64,000 bases of DNA from an uncultured Oscillospiraceae bacterium (GTDB taxonomy: Bacteria > Bacillota > Clostridia > Oscillospirales > Ruminococcaceae). The notes below the pieces were generated by a model that saw only the letters and a list, made by a program, of their open reading frames with translations, did no database searches and was not told where the DNA came from. The position numbers and the translations under genes are program-made. This document shows positions 45,935 to 54,672 of the stretch, one piece after another; the first letter of the stretch is position 1; each line of letters opens with the position of its first letter. The stretch spans positions 1 to 64,000 of the forward strand of contig CAKSPD010000001.1 of NCBI GenBank assembly GCA_934481385.1. Reading direction: 5' to 3'.

Positions 45935-45968
45935 AAAAAAGGACAGCGGACAAGCCGTCCCTTTTTTA
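45935..45968. terminator. Terminator between convergent spo0A and the TIGR03936 gene
   Basis: A GGAC (45941-45944)/GTCC (45957-45960) stem with an interrupted inner extension is flanked by A6 on the left and T6 (45962-45967) on the right, so it can work both ways. Confidence 0.75.
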
Positions 45969-45969
45969 T

Positions 45970-46626
45970 TTACTTAAAAAGTTCTCCGTTTGTACAGAGT
46001 ATCTTTGTACGGCATATTCTGCCTGTTTCAAACTTTACATCAGAAAATTCTGAAAATGCCTGTATAAAGAGTGCAGGATTTAAATTTGTTTGAGTTCCTG
46101 CCGGAAGTTTTATATTAAATACAAGTTTTCCGTCATCAATTTTATGTATATCATATACCTCAACATCAGGTTTTATATCAATTGATTTCATTCCCTTTTT
46201 GGTTTTCTTTTCAACAGTTATTTCATCTCTTTCAAGAAATCTTTTCATTTCATCAGAAAGCCTGTCGGGAAATTCAGTAAGATATTCAACAGAAAATTCA
46301 GACTTTTCTATATCCTTTATACTGTGTTCAGGAGTCATAACATATACAATTTTCAGCCCCTCCGGAAGAATTTCATTGAGAATTTTTTTTACTTTTCCGA
46401 ATGATACACCTTCAGTAAGACTGAAATCCATTATTTCATATTCACTCTCAAATCCGAGTGAAAGTGCAAGTGCAAAAGTAGCATAAGGGTGCGGATTGAA
46501 TCCCTCTGTATACCATATCGGAAGTTCCGAACGTCTGAAAGCTCTCATCATAAAACGGTTCAAATCAAGATGTGATATATATTTTGCACGTCCCTTTTTT
46601 TCAAAAACTGTTCTTACATCAATCAA
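45970..46626 (-). CDS. TIGR03936 family protein (DUF2344), radical-SAM partner
   Basis: The 218-residue protein carries the DUF2344 signature: FEKKGRAKYISHLDLNRFMMRAFRR, here split as GRAKYISHLDL and RAFRRSELPIWYTEGFNPHP. Other features are ALALSLGFESE and a C-terminal LPAGTQTNLNP. This domain is found fused to, or next to, the TIGR03960 radical SAM protein, exactly as here. Its activity is unknown; an RNA-related role has been suggested by its frequent position near ribosomal genes. A GTG at 46635 lies within the Shine-Dalgarno GGAGGTG, so a TTG at 46626 is the better start; this overlaps the upstream gene by eight bases. Confidence 0.85.
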   Translation of the reverse strand: MIDVRTVFEKKGRAKYISHLDLNRFMMRAFRRSELPIWYTEGFNPHPYATFALALSLGFESEYEIMDFSLTEGVSFGKVKKILNEILPEGLKIVYVMTPEHSIKDIEKSEFSVEYLTEFPDRLSDEMKRFLERDEITVEKKTKKGMKSIDIKPDVEVYDIHKIDDGKLVFNIKLPAGTQTNLNPALFIQAFSEFSDVKFETGRICRTKILCTNGELFK

Positions 46627-48460
46627 AACAAGCACCTCCGATAATTTTGTTTACACCGCATGCAGAACATTTTTCACGGCAATGCGGAGTTGTTTTAAAT
46701 TCTCTTGCACGCTTGTTTTCCCTTATAAGAAATTCCTTTGATACAAAATAATCCATATGCTCCCACGGCATAATTTCATCATATTCACGTTTACGGCAGG
46801 CATAAAATTCAGGGTCAAGACCACATTCTTCAAACGCTTTTATCCATACATCAAATTTAAAATATTCTCCCCAGCTGTCAAACTTACAGCCGTTTTTCCA
46901 CGCAGTATATATTACATCAGATAATCTTCTGTCACCCCTTGCAAGAACTGCTTCAATAAGACTTACATTCGGATTGTGCCAGCTTACTTTTATTTTCTTT
47001 GTCTTTATCGAATCAACAAGAAGTTTCTGTTTATGTTCAATCATTTCCTTTGTATCCTGCGGTTCAAATTCAAAAGGAGTAAAAGGTTTCGGAACAAATG
47101 TTGATGTGCTTATTGATACCTGAACACCCTTTCCCTTTGGTCTGTTCGGGAGAGAATAGAAAAGGTCAACAATTCTCTGTGCAAGTTCGGCAATTCCGAT
47201 TATATCCTCATCAGTTTCTGTCGGCAGTCCCATCATAAAATAAAGCTTTACCATAGCATAACCGCCCTCAAAGGATATACGGCAGGTATTCATAATTTCT
47301 TCTTCATTAACATTCTTATTTATGACGTCACGAAGCCTCTGAGTTCCCGCCTCGGGAGCAAATGTAAGACCGCTTTTGCGGACTTTTTTTATTTTTTCAA
47401 GAAGTTCTTCAGAAAAGTTATCTATTCTGAGTGACGGCAGAGAGAGATTTATTTTATTTTTTTCAGTATAATCTATAAGCCTTGAAAGTATTTCAGAAAT
47501 ATCAGAATGGTCACTTGTACTGAGTGATGCAAGGGAAAGTTCATCATATCCTGTATTCTCACAAAGAGCCTTTGACTGTCTGCATATACTTTCAGCCGAT
47601 TTTTCCCTGAATGGTCTGTAAAGAAATCCTGCCTGACAGAATCTGCAACCTCTTATGCAACCCCTGAGAACTTCCGTTACTGCTCTGTCATGAACGATTT
47701 CCGTAAAAGGCACTACAAAATTATCAGGATAGTAAACCTTGTCCATATCAGAAATTATTCTTTTCCGCACAACAGTAGGCACACCCTCATCAGCAACAAT
47801 TGAATTTACTGTTCCGTCAGAATTGTAATTTACTGTATAGAATGACGGAACATAAATTCCCTCAATTTTTGATGCTTCACGAAGAAATTCAGACCTTGAA
47901 GAACCTTTTTTCTTATGTTCATAATATAAATCCATAAGTTCAAGATTAACTTCTTCTCCCTCTCCGAGAATCATTATATCAAAGAAATCTGCAAGAGGTT
48001 CACTGTTACAGACACAGCAACCGCCTGCAACAACTATCGGAGCAAGAGTTTCTCCCCTGTCTTTCTGCCATATCGGAATACCTGCCAAATCAAGCATATT
48101 CAGAATATTTGTATATGAAAGCTCATACTGCAACGTAAACCCGATAAAATCAAAATCTTTTACAGGTTCAAGATTTTCAAGCGTATAAAGCGGAATATCA
48201 TGTTCACGCATTATATTTTCAAAATCCTCAAGAGGTGCAAAAACTCTTTCACAGCGGTAATTTTCACGGCTGTTCGTAAGTGAATAAAGTATTTTCATTC
48301 CAAGATGCGACATACCTATATCATATGTATCAGGAAAACAGAATGCAAAACTGACATCTGTATCTTCAGGATTTTTGACGATGCTCCCCATTTCCCCTCC
48401 TATATATCTTGACGGTTTCTGTACATCAAGCAAATATTTTTCAATTTTTTCTCTAAGCAT
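46619..48460 (-). CDS. TIGR03960 family B12-binding-type radical SAM protein
   Basis: The 613-residue protein has an N-terminal cobalamin-binding-like Rossmann domain (about 1-200, with DTYDIGMSHLGMKIL and FIGFTLQYELSYTN). The radical SAM core follows, with cluster cysteines C268, C272 and C275 in RGCIRGCRFC. A C-terminal cysteine cluster (CREKCSACG, then GGAC) may bind a second metal. The B12-binding His motif DxHxxG is not seen, so cobalamin use is doubtful. No reaction is assigned to this family. It forms a two-gene unit with the TIGR03936 gene, from the promoter at 48491-48519. ATG 48460 follows CGGAGGT. Confidence 0.88.
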   Translation of the reverse strand: MLREKIEKYLLDVQKPSRYIGGEMGSIVKNPEDTDVSFAFCFPDTYDIGMSHLGMKILYSLTNSRENYRCERVFAPLEDFENIMREHDIPLYTLENLEPVKDFDFIGFTLQYELSYTNILNMLDLAGIPIWQKDRGETLAPIVVAGGCCVCNSEPLADFFDIMILGEGEEVNLELMDLYYEHKKKGSSRSEFLREASKIEGIYVPSFYTVNYNSDGTVNSIVADEGVPTVVRKRIISDMDKVYYPDNFVVPFTEIVHDRAVTEVLRGCIRGCRFCQAGFLYRPFREKSAESICRQSKALCENTGYDELSLASLSTSDHSDISEILSRLIDYTEKNKINLSLPSLRIDNFSEELLEKIKKVRKSGLTFAPEAGTQRLRDVINKNVNEEEIMNTCRISFEGGYAMVKLYFMMGLPTETDEDIIGIAELAQRIVDLFYSLPNRPKGKGVQVSISTSTFVPKPFTPFEFEPQDTKEMIEHKQKLLVDSIKTKKIKVSWHNPNVSLIEAVLARGDRRLSDVIYTAWKNGCKFDSWGEYFKFDVWIKAFEECGLDPEFYACRKREYDEIMPWEHMDYFVSKEFLIRENKRAREFKTTPHCREKCSACGVNKIIGGACFD

Positions 48461-48490
48461 TTCAAACCTCCGTAATTATTTCTGAATACT

Positions 48491-48519
48491 ATTTTAACAT
48501 CTATATCAAATCAAGTCAA
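48491..48519 (-). promoter_or_regulatory. Promoter of the radical SAM gene pair
   Basis: On the minus strand: -35 TTGACT (48514-48519), 17-bp spacer, -10 TAAAAT (48491-48496), about 30 bases from the ATG. Confidence 0.78.
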
Positions 48520-48563
48520 GTATAAGATATATACATTATGCACAAAAAATGATGATAAAATTC

Positions 48564-48580
48564 TGCAAAGATTTGCAAAG
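48564..48580. repeat. Direct heptamer repeat upstream of the clpB-unit promoter
   Basis: TGCAAAG occurs twice (48564-48570, 48574-48580), exactly 10 bp apart, ending 17 bases before the -35 box at 48598. The heptamer-3-heptamer layout with CAAA cores resembles CtsR operators in geometry but not in the full consensus. It could be an operator for the downstream ribbon-helix-helix protein. Confidence 0.45.
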
Positions 48581-48597
48581 AAAATTATATAATCCCC

Positions 48598-48625
48598 TTG
48601 ACAAATTCTATAATTGTGCTATAAT
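48598..48625 (+). promoter_or_regulatory. Promoter of the RHH-clpB-radA unit
   Basis: Perfect -35 TTGACA (48598-48603), 16-bp spacer and perfect -10 TATAAT (48620-48625). No CIRCE element is seen. Confidence 0.88.
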
Positions 48626-48654
48626 ATTATTAAACCGTAAGGGTGGTGATTCAT

Positions 48655-49296
48655 ACGAAAAAAAGTGTGTACAGCCTTGTTCTTATGGACGATGTTATAA
48701 AAGCTGTCGATGAAGAAGCTTACAGACAAGGTACAAGCCGTTCAAATCTTATAAACCAGATTCTTGCCAAGCATCTTTCCTGCATAACTCCTGAAATGCG
48801 TATGAAAAATATATTCAATTCCTTTTCAGGTCTTGTGGATTCATGCTTTCAGCTTCAGCCTCAGAGTTCCGATTCATTTATAGCTGTCCGTACTGCTTTG
48901 CAGTACCGATACAATCCAACCATAAATTACAGAGTTGAGTTACAGCGTTCCCCCGATAAATATATAGGAACGCTTAAAGTCCACATCAGGACGCAGAGCC
49001 AGAGCCTTACCGAACTTTTCTCCGGTTTTTTCGGATTCTGGACAAATCTTGAAATATCCTGCCTTTCAGATAAAATAAATACTGATTATTCCGCTGAAAT
49101 ATGCGACAGCAGATTTTCAAGAAAACTTTTCAATCCGAAAATCAAAGAAGAAGAAATCGGTGGCAGAATATACAGATACATCAATTTTCTTGACAGATGC
49201 ATAAAGCTGTATTTTGCCGATAAAGATAACTTTCAGAAACAAACTGAAAATATCAGGGCTTACTATCTGAATGAAATTAAAAATTCTATCATCTGA
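48655..49296 (+). CDS. Ribbon-helix-helix domain protein upstream of clpB
   Basis: The 214-residue protein begins KKSVYSLVLMDDVIKAVDEEA, a ribbon-helix-helix (CopG/Arc-type) DNA-binding pattern over about residues 2-45 (strand SVYSLVL, helices DDVIKAVDEEAYRQG and SRSNLINQILAKHL). The remaining 170 residues form an unrecognised domain with FSGFFGFWTNLEISCL and GRIYRYINFLDRCIKLYF. The family-like start MKKSV would need ATG, but position 48655 reads ACG, at ideal spacing (8 bases) from a Shine-Dalgarno ending GGTGAT. In-frame GTGs at 48643 and 48646 fall inside that Shine-Dalgarno. It lies 23 bases before clpB, so it may regulate that operon. Confidence 0.7.
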   Translation, partial: TKKSVYSLVLMDDVIKAVDEEAYRQGTSRSNLINQILAKHLSCITPEMRMKNIFNSFSGLVDSCFQLQPQSSDSFIAVRTALQYRYNPTINYRVELQRSPDKYIGTLKVHIRTQSQSLTELFSGFFGFWTNLEISCLSDKINTDYSAEICDSRFSRKLFNPKIKEEEIGGRIYRYINFLDRCIKLYFADKDNFQKQTENIRAYYLNEIKNSII

Positions 49297-49319
49297 TATT
49301 ATAAAAGGAGGTCCTTTTT

Positions 49320-51935
49320 ATGATGAATTTTGAAAAATGTACCCAGAAATCTCTTGACGCAATCAGAAATGCCCAGAGTATCGCTCTTTCAGCCGGAAAT
49401 CAGGTTGTTGAACCTATCCATATTCTCGCCGGTCTGACAAGACAGGAACAGGGACTTATTCCACAGCTTATTCAGAAAATGAACATCGATTTGAAAAGTT
49501 TCGATTCTGAAATAAGCAAGAAAATCAATTCACTTCCAAAAGTTTCAGGTTCAGGCAGAGCAAGTGATATGAGAATTTCAGCCGATACTGACAAAGTTCT
49601 CACAAATGCCGAAAATACTGCCCGCAAAATGAAAGATGAATTTACCTCCGTTGAACATATAATGCTCGCCCTGATTGATTCTCAGGACAGACTTGTAAAC
49701 CAGCTCTTTACAGTATTCCAGATTGACAGCAAAAAATTTCTCAGTGTTCTTTCATCTGTAAGAGGAAATACAAGAGTAACAAATGAAAATCCTGAAGAAA
49801 CTTATGACGTTCTCACAAAATACGGTCAGGATTTGGTTGACCTTGCAAGGAAAAACAAGCTTGACCCTGTTATAGGCCGTGACAGCGAAATAAGAAACGT
49901 TATCAGAATACTTTCAAGAAAGACAAAAAACAATCCTGTTCTTATCGGTGAACCGGGTGTCGGTAAAACTGCAATTGCAGAGGGGCTTGCACTCCGTATC
50001 GTTGCAGGAGATGTTCCGGACAGCCTTAAAGATAGAAAAGTTTTCTCTCTTGATATGGGTGCTTTGGTTGCAGGTGCAAAATACAGGGGCGAATTTGAAG
50101 AACGTTTTAAAGCTGTTCTCAATGAAATCAAAAAGAGTAACGGCAACATTATCCTCTTTATCGATGAACTTCATACAATAGTCGGTGCAGGTAAAACAGA
50201 CGGTGCTATGGACGCAGGCAACCTTCTTAAACCTATGCTTGCAAGAGGTGAATTACACTGTATCGGTGCAACAACTCTTAACGAATATCGTCAGTATATC
50301 GAAAAAGATGCTGCTCTCGAAAGACGTTTCCAGCCTGTAATGGTTGATGAACCGTCCGTTGAAGATACAATTTCAATACTGAGAGGTCTTAAAGAAAGAT
50401 ATGAAGTTTTCCACGGCGTAAAAATTCATGATAATGCACTTATTGCCGCCGCTGTTCTTTCAAACAGATATATCAGTGACAGATTTCTTCCTGATAAAGC
50501 TATTGACCTTATCGATGAAGCTTGTGCTACAATAAGAACTGAAATGGATTCTATGCCTACTGAACTTGATGAAATTTCAAGAAAAATCGTTCAGCACGAA
50601 ATAGAAGAAGCTGCCCTCAAAAAAGAAGATGACAACATATCTAAAGAACATCTCAAGGAAATTCAGGGCGAACTCGCTGAAATGCGTGAAAAATTCAAAG
50701 CTATGAAAGCTCAGTGGGAAAACGAAAAATCAGGCATCACTGAAATTCAGAAAATCCGTGAGGAAATCGAAAAGACAAATGCAAATATCGAAAAGGCTGA
50801 ACGTGAATATGACCTTGACAAAGCCGCTGAACTTAAATACGGCAAACTTCCTTCACTCAAAAAACGTCTTGAATCTCTTGAAAACAGCTCAGACAAAAAT
50901 CAGAATCATCTTCTTCGTGATAAAGTTACTGAAGAAGAAATTGCAAATATCGTCTGCCGTTGGACAGGTATTCCTGTTTCAAAATTAATGGAGGGCGAAA
51001 AGGAAAAAATTATTCACCTTGAAGAACTTCTCCACAAGAGAGTTATCGGTCAGGACGAGGCTGTTCAGAAAGTAAGTGAGGCTATACTCCGTTCAAGAGC
51101 AGGCATACAGAATCCTGACAGACCTATCGGTTCATTCCTTTTCTTAGGCCCTACCGGTGTAGGTAAAACCGAACTTGCAAAGGCTCTTTCTGAAATTCTT
51201 TTTGATGATGAAAAGAATATGATAAGAATCGATATGAGTGAGTATATGGAGAAATTCAGCGTCAGCCGTCTTATCGGTGCACCTCCAGGATATGTCGGAT
51301 ATGATGAAGGCGGTCAGCTTACTGAAGCAGTAAGACGCAAACCGTATTCAGTAATACTCTTTGATGAAGTTGAAAAAGCTCACCCTGATGTATTCAATAT
51401 TCTTCTTCAGGTTCTTGATGACGGCAGAATTACCGATTCTCAGGGCAGAACAGTCGATTTCAAGAATACTGTAATAATCCTTACATCAAACCTCGGTTCA
51501 CCTTATATTCTTGACGGTATAGACGACAACGGCAATATAACTGATGAGGCTAAAAAACAGGTTGATGCACTTCTCAAACAGCAGTTCAGACCGGAATTTT
51601 TAAACCGTCTTGATGAAATTGTATTCTACAAACCGCTTGCAAAAGCTCAGATTTCACAGATTGTTGACCTTATGCTTGCAGACCTCCAGAAACGTCTTGA
51701 TGACAAGCATATAACACTTGAAGTAAGCGATTCTGCAAAATCCTATATTATCGACTGCGGTTATGACCCGAGTTTCGGTGCAAGACCTTTAAGAAGATTT
51801 ATTCAGAGTCACGTTGAAACTCTTATCGCAAAGGAAATCATAAAATCTAATATTTCTTCAGGTGACACCATAAAAATAGATTTGAAAGACAACAATCTTA
51901 CTGCCGAAACAATCCTGTCCGGAGGAGTTTCCTGA
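49320..51935 (+). CDS. clpB: ATP-dependent disaggregase ClpB
   Basis: A hexameric Hsp100 chaperone that, with DnaK, pulls polypeptides out of aggregates. The 871 residues show an N domain (1-145), first AAA+ domain with GEPGVGKT (210-217) and [11 protein letters not shown], and a long coiled-coil middle domain (about 410-535, rich in Glu/Lys). The second AAA+ domain has GPTGVGKT (610-617), [13 protein letters not shown] and the C-terminal [11 protein letters not shown]. The long middle domain and absence of the ClpP-binding loop point to ClpB rather than ClpC. The Shine-Dalgarno AAAAGGAGGT precedes ATG 49320. It overlaps radA by one base (TGATG). Confidence 0.93.
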   Translation: MMNFEKCTQKSLDAIRNAQSIALSAGNQVVEPIHILAGLTRQEQGLIPQLIQKMNIDLKSFDSEISKKINSLPKVSGSGRASDMRISADTDKVLTNAENTARKMKDEFTSVEHIMLALIDSQDRLVNQLFTVFQIDSKKFLSVLSSVRGNTRVTNENPEETYDVLTKYGQDLVDLARKNKLDPVIGRDSEIRNVIRILSRKTKNNPVLIGEPGVGKTAIAEGLALRIVAGDVPDSLKDRKVFSLDMGALVAGAKYRGEFEERFKAVLNEIKKSNGNIILFIDELHTIVGAGKTDGAMDAGNLLKPMLARGELHCIGATTLNEYRQYIEKDAALERRFQPVMVDEPSVEDTISILRGLKERYEVFHGVKIHDNALIAAAVLSNRYISDRFLPDKAIDLIDEACATIRTEMDSMPTELDEISRKIVQHEIEEAALKKEDDNISKEHLKEIQGELAEMREKFKAMKAQWENEKSGITEIQKIREEIEKTNANIEKAEREYDLDKAAELKYGKLPSLKKRLESLENSSDKNQNHLLRDKVTEEEIANIVCRWTGIPVSKLMEGEKEKIIHLEELLHKRVIGQDEAVQKVSEAILRSRAGIQNPDRPIGSFLFLGPTGVGKTELAKALSEILFDDEKNMIRIDMSEYMEKFSVSRLIGAPPGYVGYDEGGQLTEAVRRKPYSVILFDEVEKAHPDVFNILLQVLDDGRITDSQGRTVDFKNTVIILTSNLGSPYILDGIDDNGNITDEAKKQVDALLKQQFRPEFLNRLDEIVFYKPLAKAQISQIVDLMLADLQKRLDDKHITLEVSDSAKSYIIDCGYDPSFGARPLRRFIQSHVETLIAKEIIKSNISSGDTIKIDLKDNNLTAETILSGGVS

Positions 51936-53299
51936 TGGCAAAATCAAAATTCGTATATGTGTGTAACCAATGCGGTTATGAAAGCTCCAAATGGAACGGA
52001 AAATGTCCCTCCTGCAATGCGTGGAACAGCTTTGAGGAGGAATTAAGGGGCGATGCTTTAAAAGCATCGTCCCTTTCCGGTTCAGCAGACCTTTCAGACA
52101 AAATAACAGAACTTGCTGAAATTGATTTCAATTCCGATATAAGATATGATACAGGTCTTGAAGAACTTAACAGAGTTCTCGGAGGAGGACTTGTAAAAGG
52201 TTCTATCGTTCTTCTCGGCGGTGAACCGGGAATAGGTAAAAGTACAATTCTTTTGCAGATATGTCAGTTTCTTGGTGACGACCATTCTATTCTCTATGTA
52301 TCGGGAGAAGAATCCGCAAGACAGATTAAACTGCGTGCAGAACGGCTTTCCGTTGACTCACAGAACCTCTATATACTTACTGCAAACGATGCAGAAGCTA
52401 TATGCGACACGATAAATAACAGTTCTCCTGAAATTGTAATCATAGACTCAATACAGACTATGACTATTCCGAGAATTTCATCAAGTGCGGGAAGTCTTAC
52501 ACAGGTTCGTGAATGTACAAATCTCTTTATGCATACTGCAAAAGCAAAAGAAATTCCGATAATTATAGTAGGTCACGTCAATAAAGACGGTGCTATTGCA
52601 GGGCCTAAAGTTATGGAGCATATTGTTGACGCTGTTCTTTATTTTGAGGGCGAACGTCATATGAGTTACAGAATTTTGCGTGCTGTTAAAAACCGTTTCG
52701 GCTCTACAAATGAAATAGGGGTTTTTGAAATGGCTGAATCAGGTCTGAAAGAAGTTCAGAATCCGTCACAGATGCTACTTTCAGGCAGACCGCACAATGT
52801 TTCCGGAAGTTGCGTTTCATGTATTATGGAGGGTTCAAGACCTATTCTTGCAGAAGTTCAGGCTCTTGCATCAAAAACAAGCTATTCTGCACCAAGACGT
52901 ATGACAACAGGTTTCGATTTCAACAGGCTGACTATAATTATAGCCGTTATGGAAAAACGTATCGGAATATTTATGAATACACTTGACATCTATCTTAATA
53001 TTGTAGGAGGGTTCAGGCTTGATGAACCTGCCGGAGATTTATCCGTTGCACTTGCATTGTATTCAGGTATAATTGACCGTCCTATAAATGAAAAGCTCAT
53101 TGCTTTCGGTGAAATAGGTCTTGGCGGTGAAATAAGAAATGTTTCACATATCAGACAGAGAATACTTGAAGCAGAAAGAATGGGTTTCGAGGACTGCATT
53201 ATTCCAAAACAGTCACTTTCAGCAATAAATCCCAAAGAGTTCAGAATAAATATAACAGGCGTAAGCACTCTCAGACAGGCTTTTTCTGTAATAGAATAA
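51935..53299 (+). CDS. radA: DNA repair protein RadA
   Basis: A RecA-like branch-migration helicase used in recombination and repair. The 454 residues have an N-terminal zinc finger (C10, C13, C24, C27), the Walker A GGEPGIGKST, the LYVSGEES motif, the RadA-specific KNRFG and a C-terminal Lon-like domain (GGFRLDEPAGDLSVALALYS). ATG 51935 overlaps the clpB stop by one base, with Shine-Dalgarno GGAGGAG inside clpB. In Firmicutes radA usually accompanies clpC; here it is tied to clpB. Confidence 0.96.
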   Translation: MAKSKFVYVCNQCGYESSKWNGKCPSCNAWNSFEEELRGDALKASSLSGSADLSDKITELAEIDFNSDIRYDTGLEELNRVLGGGLVKGSIVLLGGEPGIGKSTILLQICQFLGDDHSILYVSGEESARQIKLRAERLSVDSQNLYILTANDAEAICDTINNSSPEIVIIDSIQTMTIPRISSSAGSLTQVRECTNLFMHTAKAKEIPIIIVGHVNKDGAIAGPKVMEHIVDAVLYFEGERHMSYRILRAVKNRFGSTNEIGVFEMAESGLKEVQNPSQMLLSGRPHNVSGSCVSCIMEGSRPILAEVQALASKTSYSAPRRMTTGFDFNRLTIIIAVMEKRIGIFMNTLDIYLNIVGGFRLDEPAGDLSVALALYSGIIDRPINEKLIAFGEIGLGGEIRNVSHIRQRILEAERMGFEDCIIPKQSLSAINPKEFRINITGVSTLRQAFSVIE

Positions 53300-53326
53300 T
53301 TTTAAACAATTTTCACAAAAATACCC

Positions 53327-53355
53327 TTGACACAAAAGGGTAAATGTGATACAAT
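53327..53355 (+). promoter_or_regulatory. Promoter of the cyclophilin gene
   Basis: Perfect -35 TTGACA (53327-53332), 17-bp spacer, -10 TACAAT (53350-53355), about 33 bases before the ATG. Confidence 0.88.
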
Positions 53356-53388
53356 ATAAAAAATTACTAATTCAAAGAGGTATTTAAA

Positions 53389-53859
53389 ATGGTTGTTATT
53401 GAAATGGAAAACGGCAAAAAAATCAAAATCGAACTTTATCCCGATATTGCCCCGATTACATGCGAAAACTTTGAAAAACTTGTTAAACAGGGATTTTATA
53501 ACGGTCTTTGTTTTCACAGAGTTATCGAAGGATTTATGATTCAGGGCGGTTGTCCGAACGGTACAGGAACAGGCGGTCCGGGCTGGAACATAAAGGGAGA
53601 ATTTTCCGCAAACGGTGTGAAAAATGACCTCAAACACGAAAGAGGCGTTATATCAATGGCTCGTGCTATGAATCCTGATTCAGCAGGTTCACAGTTCTTC
53701 ATAATGCATGAAGATGCTCCTCACCTTGACGGTCAGTATGCCGCATTCGGCAGAGTTGTTGAGGGTATGGACTATGTTGATGAAATTGCTCTTACTCCGA
53801 CAGACTACAACGACAGACCAAGAACTCCGCAGATTATGAAATCTGTAACAATAGAATAA
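53389..53859 (+). CDS. Peptidyl-prolyl cis-trans isomerase, cyclophilin type
   Basis: It speeds proline isomerisation in folding proteins. The 156-residue single-domain cyclophilin has no signal peptide, so it is cytoplasmic. Active-site motifs are visible: CFHRVIEGFMIQGG, GTGTGGPGW, RGVISMARAMNPDSAGSQFF (quoted in parts: ISMARA, AGSQFFIM) and LDGQYAAFGRV. The Shine-Dalgarno AAGAGG precedes ATG 53389. It has its own promoter and a strong terminator. Confidence 0.95.
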   Translation: MVVIEMENGKKIKIELYPDIAPITCENFEKLVKQGFYNGLCFHRVIEGFMIQGGCPNGTGTGGPGWNIKGEFSANGVKNDLKHERGVISMARAMNPDSAGSQFFIMHEDAPHLDGQYAAFGRVVEGMDYVDEIALTPTDYNDRPRTPQIMKSVTIE

Positions 53860-53872
53860 TAATTCTTTTCAG

Positions 53873-53901
53873 AGAACGGATTTTAAAATCCGTTCTTTTT
53901 T
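53873..53901 (+). terminator. Terminator of the cyclophilin gene
   Basis: Perfect inverted repeat AGAACGGATTTT/AAAATCCGTTCT (53873-53896) runs into a T tract. Confidence 0.92.
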
Positions 53902-53904
53902 ATG

Positions 53905-53938
53905 TAAAAAAATATCCGGCACTTGAAAGTACCGGATT
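53905..53938 (-). terminator. Terminator of the VTC/DUF4956 unit
   Basis: The stem ATCCGGCAC (53914-53922)/GTACCGGAT (53929-53937) is followed on the minus strand by a T7 tract (A run at 53906-53912). Confidence 0.88.
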
Positions 53939-53961
53939 ATAGAGGGATATTTTTGAAGAAA

Positions 53962-54672
53962 TCAGTTTTCATATACCTTGTCATCATACTTAAAGTATAC
54001 AAGGGTTACAGTAAGGTTTCCGTTCAAGGCTCTCAATTCATCAATAAAAGCTTTCTGATTGAGGTCATCATAAACATCAACACTGTAAATAAGCTCAAAA
54101 AGTGTACCGTAATTTGTTGTCTTTACACGTCTTAATTTATAAAAGCTTGTATATTTTTTAAGAGTTGAATCAAATACGCCCTGATAATCAAGATTTTCGG
54201 GAATAGCTATTTTAAGAGTCATATGATTAAGGCGACAGCCTCCGAAATTGAAACAGTTCAGTATAAGGTTTACCGCTCCGAGAATAACAAAGAACACAAT
54301 TGCATATCCGACATATCCCAGACCGCATGCAACACCTGTTGCCATAGAGTAGAATATATATGTAATATCTCTCGGGTCACCCGGAATACTTCTGAATCTT
54401 ACAAGGGCAAATGCTCCGGCAAGGCTCAAAGCTCCGTATGTTGTGTTTATAAGCAGAAGTATAAGTGCTACAACAGAAGGGAGCATTATCATTGTGAGAA
54501 CATAACTCTGTGAATAGCCCTCCTTTTTGTGAGTAATGATGTAGATTAAGCTTATTAAAAATCCGAGTATTATTGATACGATTATGCAGAACATAAATGA
54601 ACCGGCAGATACTACTGAATTTGCTGAATCAACAGTTTCGATAACATTTCCAAAAAATCCGTTTTTAAACAT
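53962..54672 (-). CDS. DUF4956 family membrane protein
   Basis: The 236-residue protein has about four membrane helices in its first 145 residues (FMFCIIVSIILGFLISLIY, MIMLPSVVALILLLI, GYAIVFFVILGAVNLIL and one between). The conserved core is AFALVRFRSIPGDPRDI followed by YIFYSMATGVACGLGY. The C-terminal 85 residues look like a soluble alpha/beta domain. DUF4956 proteins are found next to VTC-type polyphosphate polymerases in many bacteria, as here, and may form a complex with them in the membrane; this is not proven. It overlaps the VTC gene by eight bases, so they are translationally coupled. Confidence 0.88.
   Translation of the reverse strand: MFKNGFFGNVIETVDSANSVVSAGSFMFCIIVSIILGFLISLIYIITHKKEGYSQSYVLTMIMLPSVVALILLLINTTYGALSLAGAFALVRFRSIPGDPRDITYIFYSMATGVACGLGYVGYAIVFFVILGAVNLILNCFNFGGCRLNHMTLKIAIPENLDYQGVFDSTLKKYTSFYKLRRVKTTNYGTLFELIYSVDVYDDLNQKAFIDELRALNGNLTVTLVYFKYDDKVYEN

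Noticed and set aside
48564..48580. A true CtsR operator upstream of clpB
   Set aside because: Only the spacing and CAAA cores agree; the GGTCAAA consensus is not met in either half.
49320..51935. clpB as clpC
   Set aside because: The long middle coiled coil (about 410-535) and overall length fit ClpB; no ClpP-docking loop is seen.
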